This document shows positions 52,772 to 61,561 of a stretch of DNA of 64,000 nucleotides, one piece after another. The notes below the pieces were generated by a model. That model was not told where the DNA came from. It saw only the letters and a program-made list of their open reading frames with translations, and did no database searches. This DNA comes from Verrucomicrobiota bacterium (GTDB lineage: Bacteria; Verrucomicrobiota; Verrucomicrobiia; Limisphaerales; JAEYXS01): the NCBI GenBank assembly GCA_023431185.1, contig JAEYXS010000023.1:9203-73202 (forward strand). The letters run 5' to 3'. The position numbers and the translations under genes were made by a program. Positions within the stretch are counted from its first letter, which is position 1. Each line of letters begins with the position of its first letter.

Positions 52772-53901
52772 TGCACATATCCACCGGTCATCAACGGCGC
52801 CAGCTCGCGCTGGTGGTCCACGATTTCTCGCCCGGCTTCGGGCAGGGCCGCTATTGTGTGGAACTCGCCCGGCGGCTCGCGCCGCAGCATGACGTGCGGA
52901 TCTTTGCCAACCACTTTGGCGTCCCGTGCGAACCGGGCTGGACCTATCAGAAGGTTCCTGCCTGGCGGCGTTCGGCCATGTTCACCATCCTGACGTTTCT
53001 GGCGCAGACACGGCGTTACCTGCAGCGCCAGCGTTTTGACCTGGTCCATGCCCAGGGTCTTACCTGCTGGCAGGCGGATGTGATCACCGCCCATGTCTGC
53101 AATGCGGCCCGCGTGGAGCAGGATGCCTTGCGCTCCCCCCGGGAGCGCCGCGTCGATACCTTGGTGGGCCAGTTGGAAACCGAGTTTTACCGGCGGAATC
53201 TCAGCGCGCGCTGGATCGCCGTTTCCCGCCAGACCGCCCATGACTTGCAGGCCTGCCTTGAACCGGTCCAGCCGGTGGAAGTCATTTATCACGGGGTGGA
53301 TGCGGACCAGTTCCGGCCGCTGCCCGGCACGCTGCTCAAGCAAGCCTTGCGCGAAGACCTTGGCCTGCCCGCCGAGCGGTGGATCTGGCTCTTCGTCGGC
53401 GAAGCCAGCAAAGGATTGTTACCCGCCCTTCAGGTCCTGCGGCATTTCCCCCAAGCCACCCTGCTGGTCATCTCCCGTTCCTCTGCGGCGGCCTGGCTGA
53501 GTGTTGCGGCAAATCTCGGTGTGCTCTCCCAAGTGCTCTGGCCGGGACCGCAAACTTCGCTCGCTCCCTTTTATCAGGCAGCCGATGTCTTTGTATATCC
53601 CTCCGCGTATGACGCCTTCGGCATGGTCGTGGCCGAGGCGATGAGCGCCGGCTTGCCGGTGATCGTCAACGGGCGTATCGGTGCCGCCGAGTGGATCCGT
53701 CATGGTGAGAACGGCCTGGTGGGCAATCTTGCGCAGCCGGATGAATTGCAGTCACAACTGCGGCTGCTCGCCTCCCTGCCCGATCGCGGAGAACAGCTCG
53801 GCGCCAATGCCCGCCTTACCGCCCGGCATCATTCCTGGCAGCGTTGCGCCGAGGCGACTTTGCGCGTTTACGAAGAGACATGGAAAGCACCGACCTCATG
53901 A
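52771..53901 (+). CDS. Glycosyltransferase family 4
   Basis: 376 aa. N-terminal VVHDFSPGFGQGRYCVELARR (a GxGR loop), then WIAVSRQTAHDLQA and YHGVDADQFRPL, and C-terminal YPSAYDAFGMVVAEAMSAGLPVIV with the GT4 E-x7-E pair. Similar to the PimA/WcaI type. Coupled to the polymerase gene by the TGATG overlap and to the next gene by overlap. Sugar specificity unknown. Confidence 0.88.
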   Translation: MHISTGHQRRQLALVVHDFSPGFGQGRYCVELARRLAPQHDVRIFANHFGVPCEPGWTYQKVPAWRRSAMFTILTFLAQTRRYLQRQRFDLVHAQGLTCWQADVITAHVCNAARVEQDALRSPRERRVDTLVGQLETEFYRRNLSARWIAVSRQTAHDLQACLEPVQPVEVIYHGVDADQFRPLPGTLLKQALREDLGLPAERWIWLFVGEASKGLLPALQVLRHFPQATLLVISRSSAAAWLSVAANLGVLSQVLWPGPQTSLAPFYQAADVFVYPSAYDAFGMVVAEAMSAGLPVIVNGRIGAAEWIRHGENGLVGNLAQPDELQSQLRLLASLPDRGEQLGANARLTARHHSWQRCAEATLRVYEETWKAPTS

Positions 53902-55010
53902 TCCCGCGCACTGCCTTGCTGATCCATGGCGGCCCGCAAAGCGTCGAAGCCATCCGCGCCCGCGGATTGACCCAAGGTCTGCCGGCCGAGCGCCTGCTTT
54001 TCCTCTACCGCGAAGGTACGCGTCAGGAAACCTTGGCCCATTGGGAAAACGCCATCGCGGAATGGCAACCGGACTTGCTCTATCTGCTGAACACCGCCAT
54101 GCCCGGTTGCGCGCTGGCCTTGAAACTGAACTGGTTGAAGGGGCTGCCGTACCTGCTGGACACGGGCGATGTCATCTACGAGATGGCGCAAAGCGCCGGG
54201 ACGACTCCGTGGTGGAAGATCCCTGCCCTCGGGCTGATCGAAGAACTGACGCAGGCTCGCGCGGCCGGCATCATCGTGCGTGGCAGCAAGCATCGTGAGC
54301 ATCTTGTGCAGAGCGGTTTCACCCAAGTGCATCTCATCCGCGATGGCTGCTCGCCCGCTCCCAGTCCGGCTCCCGCAGAAGTCAGTGAACTTAAAAAGAG
54401 ATTGGGCCTCACCGCTCCCTTGATCGTGGGCCTGATGGGCTCGCTGACGTTCAGTCCGGCGTTGCAGATCTGTTACGGCTGGGATTTGGTGGAGGCACTG
54501 GCGCAATTGCCGGAAGAGCAGGTGCAATGCGTCATCATCGGCGATGGCAACGGCCGTGCCTGGCTGGAGGAGAAGGCGAAATCGTCAGGCGTGTGGTCCC
54601 GCATCCGTTTCTGCGGTCGCATCCCTTATGCGCAGGTGCCGCTTTACTTGCGGGTGCTGGATGTGGCGCTCTCCACGCAGACCAACAATCTCGCCGGACA
54701 AGTCCGCACCACGGGCAAGCTGCCCGAATACATGGCTGCCGGCTGCTACATCCTGGCGAGCCGCGTGGGGGATGCCGAGGTACTGTTACCGCGCGGCATG
54801 ACGCTGGAATATCAGGGCGCGGTGGATGTGCATTATCCAGCCCGGCTGGCAGCCCGCATCCATGAGTTGATTGATCATCCGGAACAGTTGCGCGAACGGG
54901 AAGAATTGCCGGCCCTGGCGCAGAGGCATTGTGCTTACGAACGGCTGGCGGAAGCGTTTCGGCAGGTGTTGCAGGAGACGTGGAGCCGGCAGAAACAGAA
55001 ACCGGCGTAG
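53898..55010 (+). CDS. Glycosyltransferase (GT4-like)
   Basis: 370 aa. GT-B architecture: N-terminal RTALLIHGGPQSVEAI and LYLLNTAMPGCALAL, C-terminal VIIGDGNGRAWLEEKA, RIRFCGRIPYAQVPLYLRVLD and KLPEYMAAGCYILAS. The EX7E pair is less clear, so the family is only probable. The ATG at 53898 is chosen because it makes an ATGA overlap with the previous gene; 53880 is also possible. It ends 17 nt before the minus-strand operon, with which it converges. Confidence 0.78.
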   Translation: MIPRTALLIHGGPQSVEAIRARGLTQGLPAERLLFLYREGTRQETLAHWENAIAEWQPDLLYLLNTAMPGCALALKLNWLKGLPYLLDTGDVIYEMAQSAGTTPWWKIPALGLIEELTQARAAGIIVRGSKHREHLVQSGFTQVHLIRDGCSPAPSPAPAEVSELKKRLGLTAPLIVGLMGSLTFSPALQICYGWDLVEALAQLPEEQVQCVIIGDGNGRAWLEEKAKSSGVWSRIRFCGRIPYAQVPLYLRVLDVALSTQTNNLAGQVRTTGKLPEYMAAGCYILASRVGDAEVLLPRGMTLEYQGAVDVHYPARLAARIHELIDHPEQLREREELPALAQRHCAYERLAEAFRQVLQETWSRQKQKPA

Positions 55011-55026
55011 CGCTGGGCGCTGTCTC

Positions 55027-55413
55027 TCACAGCAGCCAGCCGATCAGGAGGAGTTGCAACAAAGTCACCACGACCAAGCCCGCCCAGACCAGGCGCTCCC
55101 GCCAGGCGAGGTTGCGCCGTTTCACCTCGGAGAGCCAGCATTGGAGTTTTACGGAACCGATCTCGAGGATGTCCCCGTTGCGCAAGCGGGCCTGTTCGAC
55201 CGGTTCACCATTCACCCGGAGCAAAGCCCCGGCATGGCCGTTAAGGAGAAAACCTTCCCCGGCATCGAAGGTGATTTCCGCATGTTTGTCCCAGACGCCC
55301 GCTTCTTCCAGACGGATATCCGCACTGGCAGCGCGGCCGATCTGGACGGGAAAAGCTTCCACCTCCCAAACGGTGGCCTGACGGCTGCCGGCGATGGCCC
55401 GGAACTGGAGCAT
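55027..55413 (-). CDS. FHA-domain protein with a C-terminal membrane anchor
   Basis: 128 aa. The FHA domain (about 5-93) has the family pattern: FPVQIGRAASADIRLEEAGV, then DKHAEITFD and NGDILEIGSVKL; the GR and H are the usual phosphothreonine-binding positions. The C-terminus is one hydrophobic helix (LVWAGLVVVTLLQLLLIGWLL), so it is tail-anchored in the inner membrane. Coupled to the wza gene by a 1-nt overlap (TGATG). It may read the phosphorylation state of the export machinery; inferred from the neighbouring tyrosine kinase only. Confidence 0.8.
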   Translation of the reverse strand: MLQFRAIAGSRQATVWEVEAFPVQIGRAASADIRLEEAGVWDKHAEITFDAGEGFLLNGHAGALLRVNGEPVEQARLRNGDILEIGSVKLQCWLSEVKRRNLAWRERLVWAGLVVVTLLQLLLIGWLL

Positions 55414-56015
55414 CAGATGATCCGGCGTTTCACGAGGATGCGGTCACCGGGATAAACCGGCAGGTCCAGTTCCGGCTTCTTCTGGGCCTTGTTGGTGTCG
55501 ATGACGTACTGCTTGCCATCAGCGCGGGTCAGTTCCACTTTTTTGCGGTCGGCAAAATCCGTGAAGCCTTGCGCCGTGGCGATGGCCCGCAAAACCGTCT
55601 GCTGGCCGGCATAGACGTAACGGTTGGGGAGTTTCACTTCGCCATCGACGAAGAAATAACGCTCCTCGGCCCGCACGGTGACCACCAGGCTGGGATAAAA
55701 CTTGGGCACGTAAGCCGCATGGATGTCACGCTGCAGTTCTCCCACCGTCTTGCCCGCGGCTTTGACGGCCCCGATATGTTTCAGGGTGATGGTGCTGTCA
55801 TCCTTGATCCGCTCCTCATGGTTGGTGAGGTCCGGGGCTCCTTGAAAAGCAACACCGACCAGATCACCGACCCGCAAGGTGTCCGGTGGCGGCTGCGGAC
55901 TTGTGCCTGTGGCTGGTTGGGTACTGCTTCCCGTCGTGGCGCAACCGGCTCCCGTCAACACGAGCAACAGCAGCCAGACCCAGACCATTCTCCCGCTCAA
56001 AAACAGCTTAGCCAT
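55413..56015 (-). CDS. Polysaccharide export lipoprotein (Wza/SLBB family)
   Basis: 200 aa lipoprotein: the signal ends in a lipobox LTGAGC. It has the Poly_export domain (RVGDLVGVAFQGAPDL, DDSTITLKHIGAVKAAGKTV) and an SLBB-type repeat (FFVDGEVKLPNRYVYAGQQTV, YPGDRILVKRRI). It forms the outer-membrane channel for polysaccharide; the short length, without the C-terminal helix of E. coli Wza, is common in this group. The start at 56015 gives the best signal peptide although the GGAG lies very close to it. Confidence 0.88.
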   Translation of the reverse strand: MAKLFLSGRMVWVWLLLLVLTGAGCATTGSSTQPATGTSPQPPPDTLRVGDLVGVAFQGAPDLTNHEERIKDDSTITLKHIGAVKAAGKTVGELQRDIHAAYVPKFYPSLVVTVRAEERYFFVDGEVKLPNRYVYAGQQTVLRAIATAQGFTDFADRKKVELTRADGKQYVIDTNKAQKKPELDLPVYPGDRILVKRRII

Positions 56016-56060
56016 ACTCCTTATAGACAGACGATTTATGCCGGTTGTTGCAAGGAACAA

Positions 56061-58247
56061 TTAATATTTTTGCTTCACGGACACCTTTTCCTCGTCCGCC
56101 TTTTTGGGCGTGGCCGGTTTGGTGGCTTCCTTTTCTTCCAGTGAATCATCCGAGCGGGCGTAGTGGTTGTAGTGATAGCCGCTGTGATAGTAGTAGTACG
56201 AATCCGAGGACAGGTTGATGTTGTTCAGCACCACGCCAAGGAGGTTGCCGCCCACCTTGTCGATGGTCAGCTTGGCGCGCACCGTCATCGGCTGCGGATA
56301 TTTGCGGTACTGCACCACCAGCAGGGTCATATCCATCATGCTCACCAAAATGGAGGCATCGCTGACACCCAGGATCGGCGGGGCATCGAAGAAAACGAAG
56401 TCATAGCGCGCTTTCACATCGTTCACGAAATCCTTCATCTGCGGGGAGTTCAGGATGCCCATGGCACTGGCGGGCAGACGGCCGCTCGGGAGGAAATCCA
56501 GGTTCTTCACCGGGGTTTTCTGGATCGTCTCCTCCAAGGTCCGTTGCCCCAGCAGGAAGCTGGTCAGGCCGATGCTGTTGGAGACGTTGAAAGCCTTGTG
56601 CAGGCTGGGGCGGCGCAGGTCGGTATCCACCAGCAGGATGCGGTGCCCGTTCTGGGCGAAGATGGTGGCGATGTTCATGATGGTGGTGGACTTGCCCTCA
56701 CCCGCGCCACCGCTGACCACCGTGATGGTGTTCAGCCGCTCATCCTTCCGGCCAAACAGCAGATTGGTCCGCAACACCCGGTACGCTTCGGCATGCGGGC
56801 TGTCCTCACCCTCCTCGAACAGCGGGCCGACGTTCTGCGGGATGACCCCGACGACGGGCGCCTGCAAGGCCAGTTCCACATCATCGATCGTCTTCATGCT
56901 GGTATCCAGATACTCAACGAAGAACGCCAGACCGACACCGACGACCAGGCCGACGACGATGCCCAAGGCGATGTTGAGCGGGACATTGGGCCGGTAGGCG
57001 GTCAGCGCCGGCGTCGCCTTGCTGACATCCTCCACCATGGACAAACGCGGCAGACTGGCTTCGAATTCCTCCTGGCGGGTCTTGAACTGGAAGAGCCGGC
57101 GGACCTCCATCTTGTCTTCCAGATCGCGCTTGGCTTTGGCGTAAGGGGCAGACTTGGCCTGCATGGCCAGATCGGCCTCCTTGGCTTTTTCCACCTGGGC
57201 GGTGAGTTCTTCAAACTGGGCCTTGGCCGCGTCCACGCCTACTTGCAGGCCCAGCATGGTTTCGTTGACGGTTTTCTCGATAAGTTTCTTGTTCTCCGTC
57301 AGGCCGGATTCGAGTTTGATCATTTCCGGGTGGGTGGGGGAGAAATCCGTGCTGGTGGCTTTTTTGGTCAGCATTTCATCGCGGGCACGGAGCAGTCCGG
57401 TCAGTTGATCGCCGTAGCTTACTTGGTTGACCGCCGTCGGCAGTTCGTCGGGCGGGACATTCTTTAGCTTGTCCATCTGGGTGCGGAGCTTTTCGTAGAT
57501 GGCCTTGGCTTCGATGCGTTGCCGCTCCCAAGTGCGCAAGGTCTCGGTGTCCAAGATCTGCACCATGGCCCCGCCAGCCCCGAAGTCACTGATCTCCGCC
57601 TCCTGGCGCAAGCGATCCACCTCCTTCTGCAATTGTTCCACTTCGGCGTTCAAGGCGTTTTCCTCCTCCTTGTACTTGGCGATGCTGCTGGTCGCGTAGC
57701 GGAGCACCCGTTCCTGGCGGATGGTGCGATAGACCTCCACGATCTTGTTGGCGATGTCCGCCGCCTCTTTCTTGTCTTCGCTGATGACCCCGATCTCGAT
57801 GATGGTGGTGTTGCGGACATTGCGCACGCGCAGGCGTTTGCTCAGGATGTTGTAAGTCTCGCGCGTCTCCAGCGGGCGTTCCATGCCGAAGCGTTTGGCC
57901 CAGCGCTCATTCAGATTCAGTTCCTTGTCCTCGATGACCTTGTCCAGGACTTCCGAGGACTGGATGCGCTCGAATTGCGTCTGGATGAAGAACATGTCGA
58001 ACCCCGTCTGCATCTGCCGGCCCGGAATCAGGGAGACATCCGCCAGATCCTTGTCCACGGCGATGCTGGCGGCGCTGAGATAGGTCTTGGGCAGCCAGAA
58101 GGTGATGACGGTGGTGGTGGTCACCACCAGGAGGAACACCACCATGATGAGCACCTTGCGGACGCGCAGGATGCGCCAGTAATCCAGAAAGTGCAGTTGC
58201 GCCTCGTTGTCTTTGGCCTGCGGTAGTGGTGGTGGAACAGCTTCCAT
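56061..58247 (-). CDS. Polysaccharide chain-length regulator and bacterial tyrosine kinase (Wzc family)
   Basis: 728 aa. N-terminal Wzz helix and domain (ILRVRKVLIMVVFLLVVTTT), a long coiled-coil region (about 165-400), a second helix near 425-445 and a cytoplasmic BY-kinase. The kinase has Walker A SGGAGEGKSTT, Walker A' LLVDTDLRRPS and Walker B VFFDAPP. The C-terminal Tyr cluster SYYYYHSGYHYNHY is the autophosphorylation tail. It controls polymer length and export by cycles of phosphorylation. Preceded by an attenuating terminator from the barrel gene; 45 nt before wza. Confidence 0.93.
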   Translation of the reverse strand: MEAVPPPLPQAKDNEAQLHFLDYWRILRVRKVLIMVVFLLVVTTTTVITFWLPKTYLSAASIAVDKDLADVSLIPGRQMQTGFDMFFIQTQFERIQSSEVLDKVIEDKELNLNERWAKRFGMERPLETRETYNILSKRLRVRNVRNTTIIEIGVISEDKKEAADIANKIVEVYRTIRQERVLRYATSSIAKYKEEENALNAEVEQLQKEVDRLRQEAEISDFGAGGAMVQILDTETLRTWERQRIEAKAIYEKLRTQMDKLKNVPPDELPTAVNQVSYGDQLTGLLRARDEMLTKKATSTDFSPTHPEMIKLESGLTENKKLIEKTVNETMLGLQVGVDAAKAQFEELTAQVEKAKEADLAMQAKSAPYAKAKRDLEDKMEVRRLFQFKTRQEEFEASLPRLSMVEDVSKATPALTAYRPNVPLNIALGIVVGLVVGVGLAFFVEYLDTSMKTIDDVELALQAPVVGVIPQNVGPLFEEGEDSPHAEAYRVLRTNLLFGRKDERLNTITVVSGGAGEGKSTTIMNIATIFAQNGHRILLVDTDLRRPSLHKAFNVSNSIGLTSFLLGQRTLEETIQKTPVKNLDFLPSGRLPASAMGILNSPQMKDFVNDVKARYDFVFFDAPPILGVSDASILVSMMDMTLLVVQYRKYPQPMTVRAKLTIDKVGGNLLGVVLNNINLSSDSYYYYHSGYHYNHYARSDDSLEEKEATKPATPKKADEEKVSVKQKY

Positions 58248-58259
58248 AATACTGCGAAT

Positions 58260-58294
58260 AAAAATGGGGAGGCCAGTGTGATACCAGCCTCCCC
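58260..58294 (-). terminator. Terminator after the barrel gene, partial readthrough likely
   Basis: On the minus strand GGGGAGGC (58294-58287) and GCCTCCCC (58273-58266) form a perfect 8-bp stem with a 13-nt loop, followed by ATTTTTATT. It sits between the barrel gene and wzc, so it may lower expression of the downstream kinase relative to the barrel. Confidence 0.75.
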
Positions 58295-58312
58295 TGATGG
58301 TTAAATCAAGTC

Positions 58313-59572
58313 TTAGTAACTGGCACGGATACCGATATAGACACGGTTACGGGTGTAGCTGCGGTTGCCGGTGCTGACATCCGAGTCCAAGCGGTCATAG
58401 TTGTAACCGGTCTCGGCGGTAAGGTACTGGTTGATCTCGTAGGACACATTGAGGCCCACGGTGAAGTAGTTGTCATTGGCCCCGTCCTGCGGACCTTCGT
58501 TGAACTGCGAGAACTGATATTGGCCGAGCACATTGGCGGTCAGCTTGGGCGTGATGCGGTGGTTCACGGAACCATACACCGAGGTGGCCTGCTGGTCCAA
58601 CGAACTGTTGATGTCCGTGGAAGAACGGTTGTGCTTCACGCCGAGCTGGACATAGCTGCCTTCGCCGTAGCTGTAGCTCGCGTTCATGTCCACATACGGG
58701 CTGGTGGTGCTGTCGCTCACCCCCGGGATGGCGTTCGGATACTCCGTGTATTGACCGCCCACCCGGAAGGAGCCGTTCAATTGCGGTGTAAACGTATGGT
58801 CAGCGCCCACATACAGGTAATGGGAACGGCTGTTACGGGTATCCGCCGAGACCAGCGCCGGCAGCACCGGGAAAATCGGCGAGGTGATCAAATCGCCCCC
58901 CTGATGTTCCGTGATGCCGAACTGATAACCAAAGATGCCGATGGTGGTCGGCCGGATGGTCCAGCGGGAGTTCAGGAATGCCTGATGCTCCATGCGGTCC
59001 AAGCGGGCGGACAACGAGTTCGGCCCTTCCTGATCGTAATCGTAGAAGGAATTCTGGTAGCCGAGCTCCAAGCCCAGCAGACGGGTCAGGTCCGCCCCGA
59101 AGGTGAACCCGGCCGTGTTGCGCATGTTATCGCCCTCGGAACGCAAGGGGCGGGTCAGCGTGGTCGGGTCCAGCAATTGCGGCTCCTGCGCGATGGCGAA
59201 GTTCTCCGAAACCTCCAGACGGTAACGGGGGCTGAAATTGTGGTTCAGGCGGGCCTGGAACTGGTGGCTATGATCGGCCGTGTCCTGCGGGCGGTCTTCA
59301 AAATACCGCATGCTGTAGGTGTATCCGGCCGTCAGGGACGTCTGGTCACGGCTCAGATTAAGGCTGGCGGACGGGCTCAGCTCGAAACCCAAGCTGGACC
59401 GCGGCGTCGCCAAGCCCGGGGCCGGGTTGGACGGCGCGGTGGCATAGTTGTCATCGTAGAAGCCCCGCAACGTGGCGGAAACATTCCAGATTTTTTGCTG
59501 TGCCTCGGCGGTCTGGACCATCGCAAAACCGGCAGCCAGCACGCTCGTCGCGGCAAGAATTCGTTTAGTCAT
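58313..59572 (-). CDS. Outer-membrane beta-barrel protein of the exopolysaccharide locus
   Basis: 419 aa with a signal peptide (MTKRILAATSVLAAGFAMVQ, cut near AEA-Q). The rest alternates polar and hydrophobic residues in about 18-20 strands (LRGFYDDNYATAPSN, YELSSEN-type repeats) and ends in YTRNRVYIGIRASY, an aromatic C-terminus as required for barrel assembly. Similar barrels occur next to Wza/Wzc genes. The ATG at 59572 is supported by GGAAG 7 nt upstream. A role as secretin-like pore or surface anchor for the polymer is inferred. Confidence 0.85.
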   Translation of the reverse strand: MTKRILAATSVLAAGFAMVQTAEAQQKIWNVSATLRGFYDDNYATAPSNPAPGLATPRSSLGFELSPSASLNLSRDQTSLTAGYTYSMRYFEDRPQDTADHSHQFQARLNHNFSPRYRLEVSENFAIAQEPQLLDPTTLTRPLRSEGDNMRNTAGFTFGADLTRLLGLELGYQNSFYDYDQEGPNSLSARLDRMEHQAFLNSRWTIRPTTIGIFGYQFGITEHQGGDLITSPIFPVLPALVSADTRNSRSHYLYVGADHTFTPQLNGSFRVGGQYTEYPNAIPGVSDSTTSPYVDMNASYSYGEGSYVQLGVKHNRSSTDINSSLDQQATSVYGSVNHRITPKLTANVLGQYQFSQFNEGPQDGANDNYFTVGLNVSYEINQYLTAETGYNYDRLDSDVSTGNRSYTRNRVYIGIRASY

Positions 59573-59634
59573 ATAACAACTTCCCTCTTGGCCAACCTCA
59601 ACCATTTAGTGTTTATGGACTAGGCAGCTTGGGA

Positions 59635-59662
59635 GTTCTAAACCGCTCCGCTCAAAAGTCAA
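59635..59662 (-). promoter_or_regulatory. Possible promoter of the export operon
   Basis: On the minus strand TTGACT (59662-59657), 16 nt, then TAGAAC (59640-59635), about 70 nt before the barrel gene. Four of six match at -10. Moderate support. Confidence 0.4.
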
Positions 59663-59741
59663 CGTTTTAGAAAGTTACAGATTGGTGACTTTCGGCGTAC
59701 CATTCTCCAGATGGATGCCTTAAGCATGCCCCTTCTTAAAC

Positions 59742-61559
59742 CTATTTCTGGAAATAAAGTTCCGCGATATTCCAAAATAGCCGGTTATTATGCTGCACCG
59801 TCGGCTGCAGGTTCCCTACATTGCTCCGGATGGCAGAAAACGCCAGCATGGCGGCCGTATAGATCATCGGCACCTGCTCGGACATGATGACCTGCACCTC
59901 GTCCACATACTTCTTCCGCTCGGCAAAGTCCAAAGTCTTGAGCTGGAGGTTCATCAATTCATCGATCCGCGCCTCCCAAGGTGTCGCCGGCGTCTTCTGC
60001 CGGGGATACCATTGATGACTGAACCCGCTGGAACGCAACACGTTAAGACTGCTGGTCGGCTCCGGCGAAGTGCTCGCCAAACCGAGAAATATGCATTCGT
60101 AATCGAACGTAGCATCCAGCTTGGAGACCAGTGTGTTGAAGTCCAGCGGCCGGTAATTGACCTTGATGCCCAGCCGCTTCAGGTCTTCTTGCACTAATAC
60201 GGATCCCTTCTCACGACGGCTGTTGCCGGCATTGGTGTTCAGTTCGAATTCCACGGGATTACCCGCTTCGTCTTCCAGAAACCCATCTCCGTTCCGGTCT
60301 TTGATGCCGATCTCTGCCAAGAGCTGCTTTGCTTTATTCAGGTCGTAGGCTTGCTTGGGAATCTGTGGATTGAACCATTTGGGATTCGATTCGTTCCAAA
60401 ACCCATAGTTCGGTTTCCCTAGCCCATTCAAGGAGGATTTGATGATGCTCTCCCGGTCGATGGCATGCGAGATGGCCTGCCGGAACTTCGTGTTCTGGAA
60501 CCACTTTAGCTTGTGCGGCGGGATGTATGGTTTGCCGGATTTGTTGCTGCCCGGGTTCTGATTGAAGCTGATCAGATCCATCTGCGAGGCCACACCCAGC
60601 TCCAGCAGTTTGAACTTCCCGCCCGCCGCCTCCGCCTTGAAGCGCATCGCTTCCTCGGGCCGCACAAATTCCTGTACATCACAGTCGCCCTTCAGGAAGC
60701 GCAGCGAGATGGCGTTCTGATCCGGCACCACGGAATGCACGACGGTATCGAAGTACGGCAATTGCTGGCCCTTCTTGTCCACCACGAAGAAGTACGGGTT
60801 CCGCTCCAGCAATGTGAATTCCGCCGCCTTGTATTGCTTGAGCCGGTACGGGCCGCTGCACACCAGCTTCTCCGGCGGCGTGTTCACGCCATAGGCGGAT
60901 TCGAAATTTTTCGGATTTTCCTTCACCAAGGCACCCAGCACATGCTTCGGCAGGATGCGCACATCGCCAAAGAACTCGAGGAAGGGCGCATAGATGTCCG
61001 GGGTCACCACTTTCACGGTCAGGTCGTCCACCTTGCTGACGGCGAAATCCTTGCCATCGATGCGCAACGGGTCTGCGGTCACGTTGACGATGTCCTTGTT
61101 GTACACACAGTCATTCAGCGTGAAGACCACGTCGTCCGCCGTGATGGGCTGGCCATCGGACCACTTCAAGCCTTTGCGCAAGCGGATGGTCCACGTCTTC
61201 TTGTCCTCCGCCACGGACCACTCGGCGGCCAGCGCCGGATACAGCTCCTGCGTGGCCTGGTTTTTGCCAACCAGACCGTAGAACATCATATCATTGATAT
61301 CGTTCGAGGAAGTCTCGTTGGCCGTGATGGGGTTGAAGGATTTGGGATCGCTGAAACTGGCGATGACAAACCGTCCGCCCTTGATGCCCGGCTCACATTG
61401 CGCGACGTACGGTTCCTCGATCGGCGGTTTGGCGGTTGCGCCTGCGGCCGCGTTCTCGGCGGGCTTCTGCTCTTTGCTGCCACCACAACCGCCCAAGAAT
61501 GCTGCCCCGCCTGCCAAGGCCGCCGTCCCGATGAATGACCTGCGTGTAAGCTGTTTCAT
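59742..61559 (-). CDS. Peptide-type ABC transporter substrate-binding lipoprotein (SBP family 5)
   Basis: 605 aa. The N-terminus has a twin-arginine and lipobox signal (TRRSFIGTAALAGG, FLGGC), so it is a Tat lipoprotein. The body is an SBP_bac_5 protein: TIRLRKGLKWSDGQPITADD and VKVVTPDIYAPFLEF, NTNAGNSRREKGSVLVQEDL and the end QVIMSEQVPMIYT. It binds oligopeptides or other small solutes. The upstream paralogue ends 2 nt before its ATG. No permease or ATPase gene is next to it. Confidence 0.9.
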   Translation of the reverse strand: MKQLTRRSFIGTAALAGGAAFLGGCGGSKEQKPAENAAAGATAKPPIEEPYVAQCEPGIKGGRFVIASFSDPKSFNPITANETSSNDINDMMFYGLVGKNQATQELYPALAAEWSVAEDKKTWTIRLRKGLKWSDGQPITADDVVFTLNDCVYNKDIVNVTADPLRIDGKDFAVSKVDDLTVKVVTPDIYAPFLEFFGDVRILPKHVLGALVKENPKNFESAYGVNTPPEKLVCSGPYRLKQYKAAEFTLLERNPYFFVVDKKGQQLPYFDTVVHSVVPDQNAISLRFLKGDCDVQEFVRPEEAMRFKAEAAGGKFKLLELGVASQMDLISFNQNPGSNKSGKPYIPPHKLKWFQNTKFRQAISHAIDRESIIKSSLNGLGKPNYGFWNESNPKWFNPQIPKQAYDLNKAKQLLAEIGIKDRNGDGFLEDEAGNPVEFELNTNAGNSRREKGSVLVQEDLKRLGIKVNYRPLDFNTLVSKLDATFDYECIFLGLASTSPEPTSSLNVLRSSGFSHQWYPRQKTPATPWEARIDELMNLQLKTLDFAERKKYVDEVQVIMSEQVPMIYTAAMLAFSAIRSNVGNLQPTVQHNNRLFWNIAELYFQK

Positions 61560-61561
61560 GA

